This document shows positions 17,545-25,256 of a stretch of DNA of 64,000 nt, in pieces; within the stretch, counting starts at the first letter, position 1, and each line of letters opens with the position of its first letter. Origin of the DNA: JBBRBB01 sp963830175 (GTDB lineage Bacteria; Bacteroidota; Bacteroidia; Chitinophagales; Chitinophagaceae); assembly GCA_963830175.1 (NCBI GenBank), contig CAWHKV010000009.1, forward strand, positions 124,001 through 188,000, written 5' to 3'. A program made the translations under genes and the position numbers. Below the pieces are notes generated by a model. The model was not told the DNA's origin, ran no database searches, and saw only the letters and a list, made by a program, of their open reading frames with translations.

Positions 17545-18000
17545 TTATTTATTTACCTGGTGCCAATATTTTTTTGCAATGAGCAGCATGCCAAAACTTT
17601 CACCATCATGTTTGTTTAAATGCTTGTGGTGCATTTTGTGTGCACGCCTTATTGCTTTTATATACTTATTGTTAGACCGTGTAAATAATTTAAAACGCTG
17701 GTGAATGATGATATCATGAACAAGAAAATATGCAAAACCATACATGGCGATACCTGCACCAATACTAACAGCCAAATAGTTTTGACTAAGACTGCCCAAT
17801 AAAATGCATAGAAAACTGGGTATAGCAAAAATGAAAAAAAATGCATCGTTCTTTTCAAAAAAACCTGGCTGTGGTTTATGGTGATCTTCATGCAAATACC
17901 ATAGAAAACCATGCATTACATATTTATGCGTTAACCATGTTATTCCTTCCATAATACAGAAGGTGGTCAGCGCAATTAATAAGTAAAAAAGAAATGTCAT
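17545..18000 (-). CDS. crtZ: Beta-carotene 3-hydroxylase (CrtZ type)
   Basis: A 151-residue non-haem di-iron membrane hydroxylase. All four histidine boxes are visible: HKYVMH (25-30), HEDHH (37-41), HDIIIH and HKMHH, that is HX4H, HX2HH, HX4H, HX2HH, set between about four membrane helices. The family adds a 3-hydroxyl group to a beta-ionone ring. The ATG overlaps the end of the cruF gene by four bases (17997-18000), so translation is coupled. It acts after CrtY on the ring end of the carotenoid. Confidence 0.93.
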   Translation of the reverse strand: MTFLFYLLIALTTFCIMEGITWLTHKYVMHGFLWYLHEDHHKPQPGFFEKNDAFFFIFAIPSFLCILLGSLSQNYLAVSIGAGIAMYGFAYFLVHDIIIHQRFKLFTRSNNKYIKAIRRAHKMHHKHLNKHDGESFGMLLIAKKYWHQVNK

Positions 18001-18686
18001 AGAAACGTTTTTAAAACTAAAAAGAACAATACTTGTATAATAAACAAATGTACGGCGAAATGGTTCTGCGGTTTAATGTTTAACCGTTTGAAAAGTAATA
18101 GCATCCCGGCACTGATTATAAACCATGATATATAATTAAAGAATGGCACCTGACCATTTGGCAACCATTGCCAATACCCAAGTTTTTGCGCGGCAGGTTC
18201 CATTATCCAATCAAAAAAGGTTGTTAATACTGCTGCATCAACAACAAACGAAAAAGTTTGTATAGCAGGTTTAATATGGTTGATTCCCTCTAATTTATTT
18301 AACAACCATATTTCTACCCGACCCATGATACATGCTGCACAATACACTATAATAAACCAGTTTACGCCTATTATTAACGGGACACCCATCCACTGCACTC
18401 CAAGAACATCTTCATATACGTATTGCCCAAATAAATAGCCTGTATTTACCCCAATAATTTCTACAAGAAAACCGGTGATGTAAACGAGAAAAGCAAATAC
18501 ATACACCCTGTTATTACCTGAAGGATGATTAAGTAGTAATAAAAAGGTCATTAATAAAAGTAAGTAGGGTGTAGCGTGAATAAACCACGCGTTATTACTA
18601 GAAAAAATTATACCGATAGCGCCGCTTATATGAAAAAGCAATGCGATAAAAAGGGAAATGCGATACGTTTTTACTTCTGCGCTCAT
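17997..18686 (-). CDS. cruF: CruF-type carotenoid 1,2-hydratase (DUF422 family)
   Basis: A 229-residue integral membrane protein with about seven helices. It carries the strings GFLVEIIGVNTGYLFGQYVY, GVPLIIGVNWF and FFDWIMEPAAQKLGYWQW, which are typical of the CruF/DUF422 carotenoid family. CruF adds water across the 1',2' double bond of a psi end, giving a tertiary 1'-hydroxyl. I placed the start at ATG 18686 because it overlaps the stop of the upstream desaturase (ATGA). A longer frame upstream runs over that gene. With CrtY, CrtZ and a CrtD-like desaturase it fits a monocyclic carotenoid pathway. Confidence 0.88.
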   Translation of the reverse strand: MSAEVKTYRISLFIALLFHISGAIGIIFSSNNAWFIHATPYLLLLMTFLLLLNHPSGNNRVYVFAFLVYITGFLVEIIGVNTGYLFGQYVYEDVLGVQWMGVPLIIGVNWFIIVYCAACIMGRVEIWLLNKLEGINHIKPAIQTFSFVVDAAVLTTFFDWIMEPAAQKLGYWQWLPNGQVPFFNYISWFIISAGMLLLFKRLNIKPQNHFAVHLFIIQVLFFLVLKTFL

Positions 18687-20179
18687 TCGTATGTCTTGTT
18701 GCGATAAAATGATTTTTGATCTTCGATTAACTGGCAGGCAATATTTGCACTTTGCAGGCACAACGGTATACCTCCACCCGGGTGCACTCCACCCCCCGCG
18801 AAATATAATCCTTTAATTTCTTTGCTAAAGTTTGGGTGCCTGTAAAAAGCAGCCATTCGGCTGTTTGAGCTTGAGCCATACAATGCTCCCATATAAGAGA
18901 AGGTATCATTCTCCAGCGAGGCGGGGTCTGCAGTATGTTCGCTAATAATCAGTTTTTCAATATCCGTTTTTAATATGCGTTTAAGTTTTTGTAAAATATG
19001 TTGCTTTGTTTGTTGTTTTATGGTATCCCAGTCCTGGCCTGAATTTACCGGGGCATTTACCATCACAAACCAATTTTCTTTATGTATAGGTGCATGTACA
19101 GCAGGCTCTTCTTTTGCAGTAATATTTATATAAATTGTAGGGTCGTGGTATGGACTTTTTTTTGAAAAAATATTCTGAAATTCCGCTTCATAGTTTTCTG
19201 CGAAGAAAATATTATGCAAACCCAGTGCTATGCTGTTGGTGTCAATTGCCCAATAAAAAATAACTGCACTGCTACTGCGTTGTTGTTTTATTATTTTGTT
19301 TGCTTTTCGCTGGTCACCCAATAAGTTTTTATAAGTGTAGTAAGGGTCGGCGTTACTCACGATAACATCACCCAAAACATTTTCATTATTAACAACAACA
19401 CCCAACGCTTTTTCGTGGTGTACTATAATTTTTTGAACAGGTTGTTTTATCCTGAATTTTACATGTTTATCTTCTGCCAGCCTCTGCATGGCCTTAACAA
19501 TACTTATCATTCCACCTGAAGGATAATAAACACCCTCATTAAATTCAAAATGCGGAATCATACTTAGCATTGCGGGCGCTTTATATGGATCGCTGCCATT
19601 ATATGTGGCAAACCGATTGAATAATTTTAAAGTTTTTGGTTGTTTAAATTGTTGTTTATTATAACTGTTAAGCGAAGAAAAAATATGTGAAAGATGAAAG
19701 CCTCGCAGAGCTTTGGTTATACCCGGGTTTAATAGTGTACCTGATTTATGTAAAGAATTTTCAAGAAATAATTTACCGGCAGCGTTGTACAATTTTGCTG
19801 ATTGCTCCAAATATTTAATAACATTCGCTGAAGGTTCATGTAATTTTTCTTCAAGTTCTTTTGCTAATTTTTGAACCTGCGCAAAACCTGAAACAAAAGT
19901 GCCATCGCTATAAAAATAATTACAGGTAACATCTAATTTTTTGTAAGAGAGGTAGTTTTTAAGTTGTACCCCCGCAAAGGCAAATAAGTCCTCGAGATAT
20001 TGGGGATGTGTAAATAGGCTGGGACCAGAATCAAAGGAATAATCACCCGCTTTAAGTAACCCGGCTTTTCCGCCGGTAACGGTATTTTTTTCAAATACAG
20101 TTACATCATAACCTTTTACCGCAAGGCGAATGGCTGATGCAATGCCGGCAATTCCTGAACCAATAATGAGTGCCTTCAT
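18683..20179 (-). CDS. crtD: Carotenoid desaturase, CrtD-like (1-hydroxycarotenoid 3,4-desaturase) of the CrtI family
   Basis: A 498-residue FAD-dependent desaturase. The Rossmann motif GSGIAG is at residues 7-12 and the C-terminal FAGGGVHPGGGIPLCLQSA is the second FAD contact. The segments FDSGPSLFTHP and NRFATYNGSDPYKAP resemble CrtD enzymes that desaturate the 3',4' bond of 1'-hydroxylated carotenoids, more than phytoene desaturase CrtI. The adjacent hydratase gene cruF, which would make its substrate, supports this. Phytoene synthase is absent from the cluster, where it usually accompanies crtI. I cannot exclude that this protein is CrtI itself, and the assignment needs a tree of both subfamilies. 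Confidence 0.75.
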   Translation of the reverse strand: MKALIIGSGIAGIASAIRLAVKGYDVTVFEKNTVTGGKAGLLKAGDYSFDSGPSLFTHPQYLEDLFAFAGVQLKNYLSYKKLDVTCNYFYSDGTFVSGFAQVQKLAKELEEKLHEPSANVIKYLEQSAKLYNAAGKLFLENSLHKSGTLLNPGITKALRGFHLSHIFSSLNSYNKQQFKQPKTLKLFNRFATYNGSDPYKAPAMLSMIPHFEFNEGVYYPSGGMISIVKAMQRLAEDKHVKFRIKQPVQKIIVHHEKALGVVVNNENVLGDVIVSNADPYYTYKNLLGDQRKANKIIKQQRSSSAVIFYWAIDTNSIALGLHNIFFAENYEAEFQNIFSKKSPYHDPTIYINITAKEEPAVHAPIHKENWFVMVNAPVNSGQDWDTIKQQTKQHILQKLKRILKTDIEKLIISEHTADPASLENDTFSYMGALYGSSSNSRMAAFYRHPNFSKEIKGLYFAGGGVHPGGGIPLCLQSANIACQLIEDQKSFYRNKTYE

Positions 20180-20210
20180 GCATACATATTTGTTGAGATT
20201 TTAATGGTTG

Positions 20211-20720
20211 CTATAGAATAAATTCCTTTATTCGGGGAAAGGCAATATGAAACCAAATGGTAAATTCTTTCGGATGCGTTAAAAGCTTTTTCTCAATTTC
20301 TTCCATGCTCATAAACCTATAGTCATTTACTTCCTGCGGATTAATATTCAGGTGCCCGCTATAAGTTCCCGAGAAAACATGATCGAGCTCATGTTCAGTT
20401 AATCCATTTTCAAAAGGTGCTTTATAAATGAATTTAAAGAGCGGTTGAAGTGGTGTATCAAAACCCAATTCTTCTAATAACCGCCTGTGGGCTGCATCTT
20501 TGGTTTTTTCCCGCGGTCGCGGATGACTACAGCAGGCATTTGACCACAAACCGCCGCTATGGTATTTGCTAAATGCCCTTTGCTGCAACAACATTTCTTT
20601 TTTATCATTAAATATAAATACGCTGAAAGCCCGGTGAAGTAATGCTTTGCGATGTGCCTCCATTTTTTCAATCACCCCCGTTTCTTCGTCCTTTTCATTT
20701 ACCAGTATTACTTTTTCCAT
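20211..20720 (-). CDS. idi: Isopentenyl-diphosphate delta-isomerase, type 1
   Basis: A 169-residue Nudix-fold isomerase that interconverts IPP and DMAPP. The Nudix-like helix reads EKTKDAAHRRLLEELGF, the catalytic cysteine is in WSNACCSHPRP (near residue 67), and the glutamate region is FENGLTEHELDHVF. Length and order are typical of type 1 Idi. It is the first gene of the carotenoid operon, 31 bases upstream of the desaturase, and supplies precursors for the pathway. Confidence 0.94.
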   Translation of the reverse strand: MEKVILVNEKDEETGVIEKMEAHRKALLHRAFSVFIFNDKKEMLLQQRAFSKYHSGGLWSNACCSHPRPREKTKDAAHRRLLEELGFDTPLQPLFKFIYKAPFENGLTEHELDHVFSGTYSGHLNINPQEVNDYRFMSMEEIEKKLLTHPKEFTIWFHIAFPRIKEFIL

Positions 20721-20826
20721 TCAATTTTTTGATCAGTAAAAAAACTCAGTACAAAAAAATAGTATAATAACCAATTAAGCAACTATTAGATAACAGGCAA
20801 AAAGACCATTTGGTTTAGCCGGGAAC

Positions 20827-22044
20827 TTAGCTTTTTAAAGAAAACAATTTTGCTGATGCCTTTTTAGCCGGAAGCCACGAAGCAATAGCAGCCACAAAAA
20901 AAACAGTTAATGCCACCAGGATAAAATCAGCCACATTCATTTTTACGGGGTAATAATCTATGATAAAAGTGGCGCCCTGTAATTCAATTATATGAAATTT
21001 TATTTGGGCAATGCATATTAAAAATGCAAGCACCATACCACTGATACCTCCAACAGATGCGAGCAAAAATCCCTCACTTAAAAATATATTCCTGATGCGC
21101 TGGTCATCTGCCCCCATTGCTTTAAGCACAGCAATATCTTTCTCTTTTTCCAGTACCAGCATGGTAAGCGCGCCAATCATGTTAAATGCAGCAACTAATA
21201 AAATGAGTGAAAGTATAGCATAAATAATCCATTTTTCCATGCGCATAATAGCGAACAGGCTTTGGTTTTGTTCATACCTTGTAAGCACTTTAAATTCATT
21301 ATTTGTTACACTGGAAATATCGGCTTTTACCTGGTTGGCATTTGCCCCGGGGGAAAGAGAAAGTTCCATACCTGAATATTCGTTTTCATTTAGGTCCAGC
21401 ATATACTTTACAAAGCTCATGTTTGTGAAAGCGTATTTGTCATCAAACTCCTGCTGAACTGTAAATATACCTGCCGTGTTTATATTATAAGAATGCATTC
21501 CATCCAGGCTGCTGAAGTTTTTTGCTTTTCTGTTGGGCAGGTACATTACAATATTTTGCAAAGGCAATGTGGGGTCTGCACCCACAGCATTCGCGATGCC
21601 TGCACCTGCAACAAGAGTAGGCTCTTCTGTCGTTCCTAAAAAATATATACCGCGAGCTATATGATTCTGCAACCGGTTAACGTTGCTGTAATTATTATCC
21701 ACCCCTTTTAAAAAAACAATGGTTTGATAGTCGCCATTAACAAGAACAGATTTTTCTTCTACCAGCAGGCTGACATTTGAAATTCCTTTAACGTGTTGTA
21801 TCTTATTTATAACAGAAGAATCAAGTGTTATAAATTTTCCTTCTTTGGGGGCAATTTTCATGTCAGCATAAAAGTCGCTATACAAACCTTTAACGAGGCT
21901 TTCAAATCCATTGAAAACACTAAGCACAACAATAAGTGCTGCAGTGGTTACAAGTATTGCGAGCACACTAATCCATGCAATGATGTTTACCGCATTTGTT
22001 GTTTTTTTAGACCTGAAATACCGCCATGCAAAAAGTAGGTTCAC
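20827..22044 (-). CDS. ABC transporter permease, LolC/LolE type (FtsX family)
   Basis: A 405-residue protein with one N-terminal membrane helix (about 20-45), a periplasmic domain (about 45-260) and three C-terminal helices (about 270-395), the MacB-PCD plus FtsX layout. The start FAWRYFRSKKTTNAVNIIAWIS is typical of the LolC/LolE branch, which extracts lipoproteins from the inner membrane with a LolD ATPase. No ATPase gene is next to it, as is common for this gene in Bacteroidota. It follows rbfA by 44 bases on the same strand and is probably co-transcribed. Confidence 0.88.
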   Translation of the reverse strand: MNLLFAWRYFRSKKTTNAVNIIAWISVLAILVTTAALIVVLSVFNGFESLVKGLYSDFYADMKIAPKEGKFITLDSSVINKIQHVKGISNVSLLVEEKSVLVNGDYQTIVFLKGVDNNYSNVNRLQNHIARGIYFLGTTEEPTLVAGAGIANAVGADPTLPLQNIVMYLPNRKAKNFSSLDGMHSYNINTAGIFTVQQEFDDKYAFTNMSFVKYMLDLNENEYSGMELSLSPGANANQVKADISSVTNNEFKVLTRYEQNQSLFAIMRMEKWIIYAILSLILLVAAFNMIGALTMLVLEKEKDIAVLKAMGADDQRIRNIFLSEGFLLASVGGISGMVLAFLICIAQIKFHIIELQGATFIIDYYPVKMNVADFILVALTVFFVAAIASWLPAKKASAKLFSLKS

Positions 22045-22088
22045 CTGCAGATTGTTTTGAGAAAGCTGTTGTCCTGTTATTGCAGAAA

Positions 22089-22466
22089 CTAAGCCTGCTG
22101 TTCATCGGGCGGACGTTCGCTATTTATTTTTTTAAAGATCTCTTCCATTTTAAATACGTGGTCGAGCGTATCGTCAATATAATAATGAATTACCGGTATG
22201 CGCCTTAGCTGGTTTTTAACTCTTTCAGAAAGTTCTTTTTTAATTTCCCAGGCGCGGCCTTCAATTTTTTTAAGTGCTGCTTCGTGGTTTTCTATCTTGT
22301 ACAAGCTTAAGTATATACGTGCCTCGAGCAGGTCGGGTGTTACTTTTACAGTTGAAATGCTTACCATCCCTCCATCAATCATATTTAATTGTAACCGCCT
22401 GAATATGTTATCCATGTTCTCCTGAATTATTCCGGCAACCTGTCTTTGACGCTTTCCTTCCTGCAT
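22089..22466 (-). CDS. rbfA: 30S ribosome-binding factor A
   Basis: A 125-residue single KH-like domain protein required for late 16S rRNA processing and 30S maturation. The start EGKRQRQVAGIIQENM and the end RRIPVIHYYIDDTLDHVFKMEEIF are the conserved family ends, and the length is normal. It shares a 55-base divergent region with the exporter gene at 22537, and precedes the LolC/E-type permease. Confidence 0.93.
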   Translation of the reverse strand: MQEGKRQRQVAGIIQENMDNIFRRLQLNMIDGGMVSISTVKVTPDLLEARIYLSLYKIENHEAALKKIEGRAWEIKKELSERVKNQLRRIPVIHYYIDDTLDHVFKMEEIFKKINSERPPDEQQA

Positions 22467-22536
22467 TGCTTTGTACTTTAGTTCTTAGTAAAAGTAGTTA
22501 CTTTGTTGTTGTTATAATTTAATGCAGGGATGTTTT

Positions 22537-24357
22537 ATGAAAAGATTTGTCAGGATTTTCGGCTATGTTAAAGAGTATAAACAAAACATCTTCCTTTATT
22601 CCATCTTCATTCTTCTCTCGATTTTATTCGGGTTGGTTTCTATCGGAATGCTCAGCCCTTTTCTAGATCTTATATTTCAAAATGAAAAATTGGTTGATAA
22701 AAACGCCGTTGAAAACGCAATAAATAACCCAAATCTTAAAGAACAATTTTATTCTTACCTAAGTAATCTTATTGCAGCAAACGGCAAAGTGTTTGCATTG
22801 GGCATGATATGTATTTTTATAGTAATCACCATCTTTTTAAAAAACCTTTTTCTTTACCTCTCTGCACGTTTTTTAGCACCGGTAAAAAATTCTGTTTCAA
22901 AGAAATATACCACTGCTATTTATAATAAAATACTTCAGCTGCCTGTAGGGTTTTTTACAGAACAACGTAAGGGTGATATAATGAGCCGCTCTATAAGTGA
23001 TGTAAATGAACTGGAAAACTCTGTAACTGCTTCTATGGATGCGGTTATAAAAGAGCCGCTAAATATTATTGGCGTATTGATCTTTTTATTTGCCATGAGT
23101 CCACAGCTAACTTTTTTTGTATTAATATTTTTACCCGTTACAGGTTTCGTCGTAGGCAGAATTGGCAGAACACTAAAAAAGCAAACTAATACTGCGCAAA
23201 GAAAATGGGGTGAGATTCTCAGTCACCTTGAAGAGACATTAACAGGTTTGCGAATTATAAAAGCTTTTAATGCTGAACAAAAACTTTATGGCGGGTATGA
23301 CAAGCTTACCACAGAAATCTTTCATATAAAGAATCGCATAAATTACCGGCGCGACCTGGCATCCCCTCTGTCTGAGTTTTTGGGAGTGTGTATTCTTTGC
23401 GGCGTGCTGTGGTTTGGAGGCCGAATGGTGCTAACTGGTGATATTATTTCTCCCGGGGAATTTATTACTTACATCGCTATATTCTCCCAAATCATAAACC
23501 CATCCAAGGCGCTATCAAATGCTTTATATAATGTACAGCGGGGAACTGCCACGCTTGACAGGATTGATGAAATTTTAAATGCCCCTGTTGTGGTAGTTGA
23601 AAGACAAGGTGCACCCCCTTTGCAGGGTTTCAGCCATTCCATAGAATTCAGGAATGTAGGTTTTCAATACACAGATGCTGCCATATTGAAAAACATAAAT
23701 TTTATAGTTGAAAAAGGAAAGACGATAGCCCTGGTAGGTTCGTCGGGTTCTGGCAAAAGCACGCTCGCTGATCTTGTTCCCCGCTTTCACGATGTATCTT
23801 CAGGAGCATTACTAATTGATGGGCTGAACATAAAAGAATATGCACTTGCAAGTGTGCGCGAACAAATTAGTATAGTTACCCAGGAGCCCATTTTGTTCAA
23901 TGATACTATTGCCAATAATATAGCCTTGAGCAAACCCGGGGCAACACGCCAGGAAATTGAAGAGGCGGCAAAGGTGGCAAACGCGTTCGATTTTATTATA
24001 ACCAAAGAAGATGGTTTTGAAACCATGATCGGCGACCGTGGAGGCAAATTAAGCGGGGGCGAACGCCAGCGTTTAACCATTGCAAGGGCGTTGCTGAAAA
24101 ACCCACCCATACTAATATTAGATGAAGCCACTTCTTCTCTAGACACCGAAAGCGAAAGGCTGGTGCAGGATGCCATTAATAAAATGATGCAAAACAGAAC
24201 CAGTATTGTAATTGCACACCGGCTTTCAACCATTCGCCATGCAGACGAAATAATCGTACTACATAAGGGAGAGATTGCCGAGCGGGGAACCCATGCGCAA
24301 TTGATAACCCACGAAGGCATTTATAAAAAACTGGTAGAAATGCAGGAGGTAAGATAA
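22537..24357 (+). CDS. ABC exporter, MsbA-like (fused permease and ATPase)
   Basis: A 606-residue half-transporter with six membrane helices over residues 1-320 and a C-terminal nucleotide-binding domain: Walker A GSSGSGKST, ABC signature LSGGERQR, Walker B ILILDEATSSLD and the H-loop AHRLST. It should work as a homodimer in the inner membrane. Similarity in layout to MsbA suggests lipid A or another lipid as substrate, but peptide or drug export is possible. I chose ATG 22537 (MKRFVRIF) rather than the ATG five codons earlier because family members begin close to the first helix. Confidence 0.88.
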   Translation: MKRFVRIFGYVKEYKQNIFLYSIFILLSILFGLVSIGMLSPFLDLIFQNEKLVDKNAVENAINNPNLKEQFYSYLSNLIAANGKVFALGMICIFIVITIFLKNLFLYLSARFLAPVKNSVSKKYTTAIYNKILQLPVGFFTEQRKGDIMSRSISDVNELENSVTASMDAVIKEPLNIIGVLIFLFAMSPQLTFFVLIFLPVTGFVVGRIGRTLKKQTNTAQRKWGEILSHLEETLTGLRIIKAFNAEQKLYGGYDKLTTEIFHIKNRINYRRDLASPLSEFLGVCILCGVLWFGGRMVLTGDIISPGEFITYIAIFSQIINPSKALSNALYNVQRGTATLDRIDEILNAPVVVVERQGAPPLQGFSHSIEFRNVGFQYTDAAILKNINFIVEKGKTIALVGSSGSGKSTLADLVPRFHDVSSGALLIDGLNIKEYALASVREQISIVTQEPILFNDTIANNIALSKPGATRQEIEEAAKVANAFDFIITKEDGFETMIGDRGGKLSGGERQRLTIARALLKNPPILILDEATSSLDTESERLVQDAINKMMQNRTSIVIAHRLSTIRHADEIIVLHKGEIAERGTHAQLITHEGIYKKLVEMQEVR

Positions 24358-24362
24358 GGCAC

Positions 24363-24388
24363 AAAAAAAAGAGCGCCTTTCAGCGCTC
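24363..24388 (-). terminator. Rho-independent terminator after the DksA-like gene
   Basis: On the minus strand GAGCGC and GCGCTC form a perfect 6-base stem with a 6-base loop, followed by eight T residues. It lies 25 bases beyond the stop of the DksA-like gene and ends the ileS-dksA operon. Confidence 0.8.
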
Positions 24389-24413
24389 ATGTATAAATAC
24401 GATGGTATTTCAA

Positions 24414-25250
24414 TTATTCGTTACCCGATCTAACAATGCCCATTTTAGCCTCCAGGCTTAAAGTTGCGTGGGGCACGGCACGTAAACGGGCTTTATCGAT
24501 CAACCTTCCGGTAACCCGGCAGATGCCATAGGTTTTATTCTCAATTCTTATAAGAGCTTTTTCCAAATGGTCTATATAAGTAATCTGGCGGCTTGCCATC
24601 TGGCTAAGCTGCTCTCTTTCCATACTAATACTTCCGTCTTCCATGGTCATATAGCGATTTTCGCTTTCGTCGCCACCCATATCGTCTTTACGGGTAATTA
24701 GCCCCTGCAGGTAATTCAGTTCTTTTTTTGCTGCATCATACTTTTTATTGATCAAATCTCTGAATTCGGAAAGCTCTGTATCAGTATACCTGATAAGCGG
24801 TTCGGTAGAACGAACAGTTTCTACCCGCTGGTCCATAGATTTATATTCAGGCTGGTAAGGCACACTGGTCTTAACAGATGTCTTAGGTACTTTAACCTCT
24901 TTATACACTTCTGCTTTTTTTGCAGCCGTTTTATTTATAGGCTTATGCTTTTGAAGATTAGTTGCCGGTGCTTTTTCAGTGCCATTTGGCGCAGACTTTG
25001 GTGCAGTAACTTTTGAGGCTGATTTCTTTACCTTGGGAGCTTTTGCTGCTTTAGGAGCTGCAACAGGTTTCTTTACTGCAGATTTCACCTCAGGTTTAGC
25101 CTTGGCTGCACTTTTTTTAACCGGAGCAGGTGCCTTTTTTTCAGGAGCTTTTTTTACTGGCGCCGCTTTTTTAGCCGCAACAGCTTTTTTAGTTACAACT
25201 TTAGCAGTGGGTTTAGCCGCCTTTTTAGGCGCAGGTTTTTTTGTCGGCAT
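24414..25250 (-). CDS. DksA/TraR-family protein with lysine/alanine/proline-rich N-terminal tail
   Basis: A 278-residue protein in two parts. Residues 1 to about 115 are a low-complexity tail of Lys, Ala and Pro repeats (KKAA, APVKK) that looks like a histone H1 tail. Residues about 150-278 are a DksA/TraR domain with a helical hairpin and the string YGICRVTGRLIDKARLRAVP. Only one cysteine of the usual four-cysteine zinc finger remains, as in the Bacteroidota branch. DksA proteins bind RNA polymerase through its secondary channel, while the tail would favour nucleic acid contact. It begins 7 bases after the ileS stop and shares that operon. The function of the tail is inferred. Confidence 0.85.
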   Translation of the reverse strand: MPTKKPAPKKAAKPTAKVVTKKAVAAKKAAPVKKAPEKKAPAPVKKSAAKAKPEVKSAVKKPVAAPKAAKAPKVKKSASKVTAPKSAPNGTEKAPATNLQKHKPINKTAAKKAEVYKEVKVPKTSVKTSVPYQPEYKSMDQRVETVRSTEPLIRYTDTELSEFRDLINKKYDAAKKELNYLQGLITRKDDMGGDESENRYMTMEDGSISMEREQLSQMASRQITYIDHLEKALIRIENKTYGICRVTGRLIDKARLRAVPHATLSLEAKMGIVRSGNE

Positions 25251-25256
25251 ACGTTA

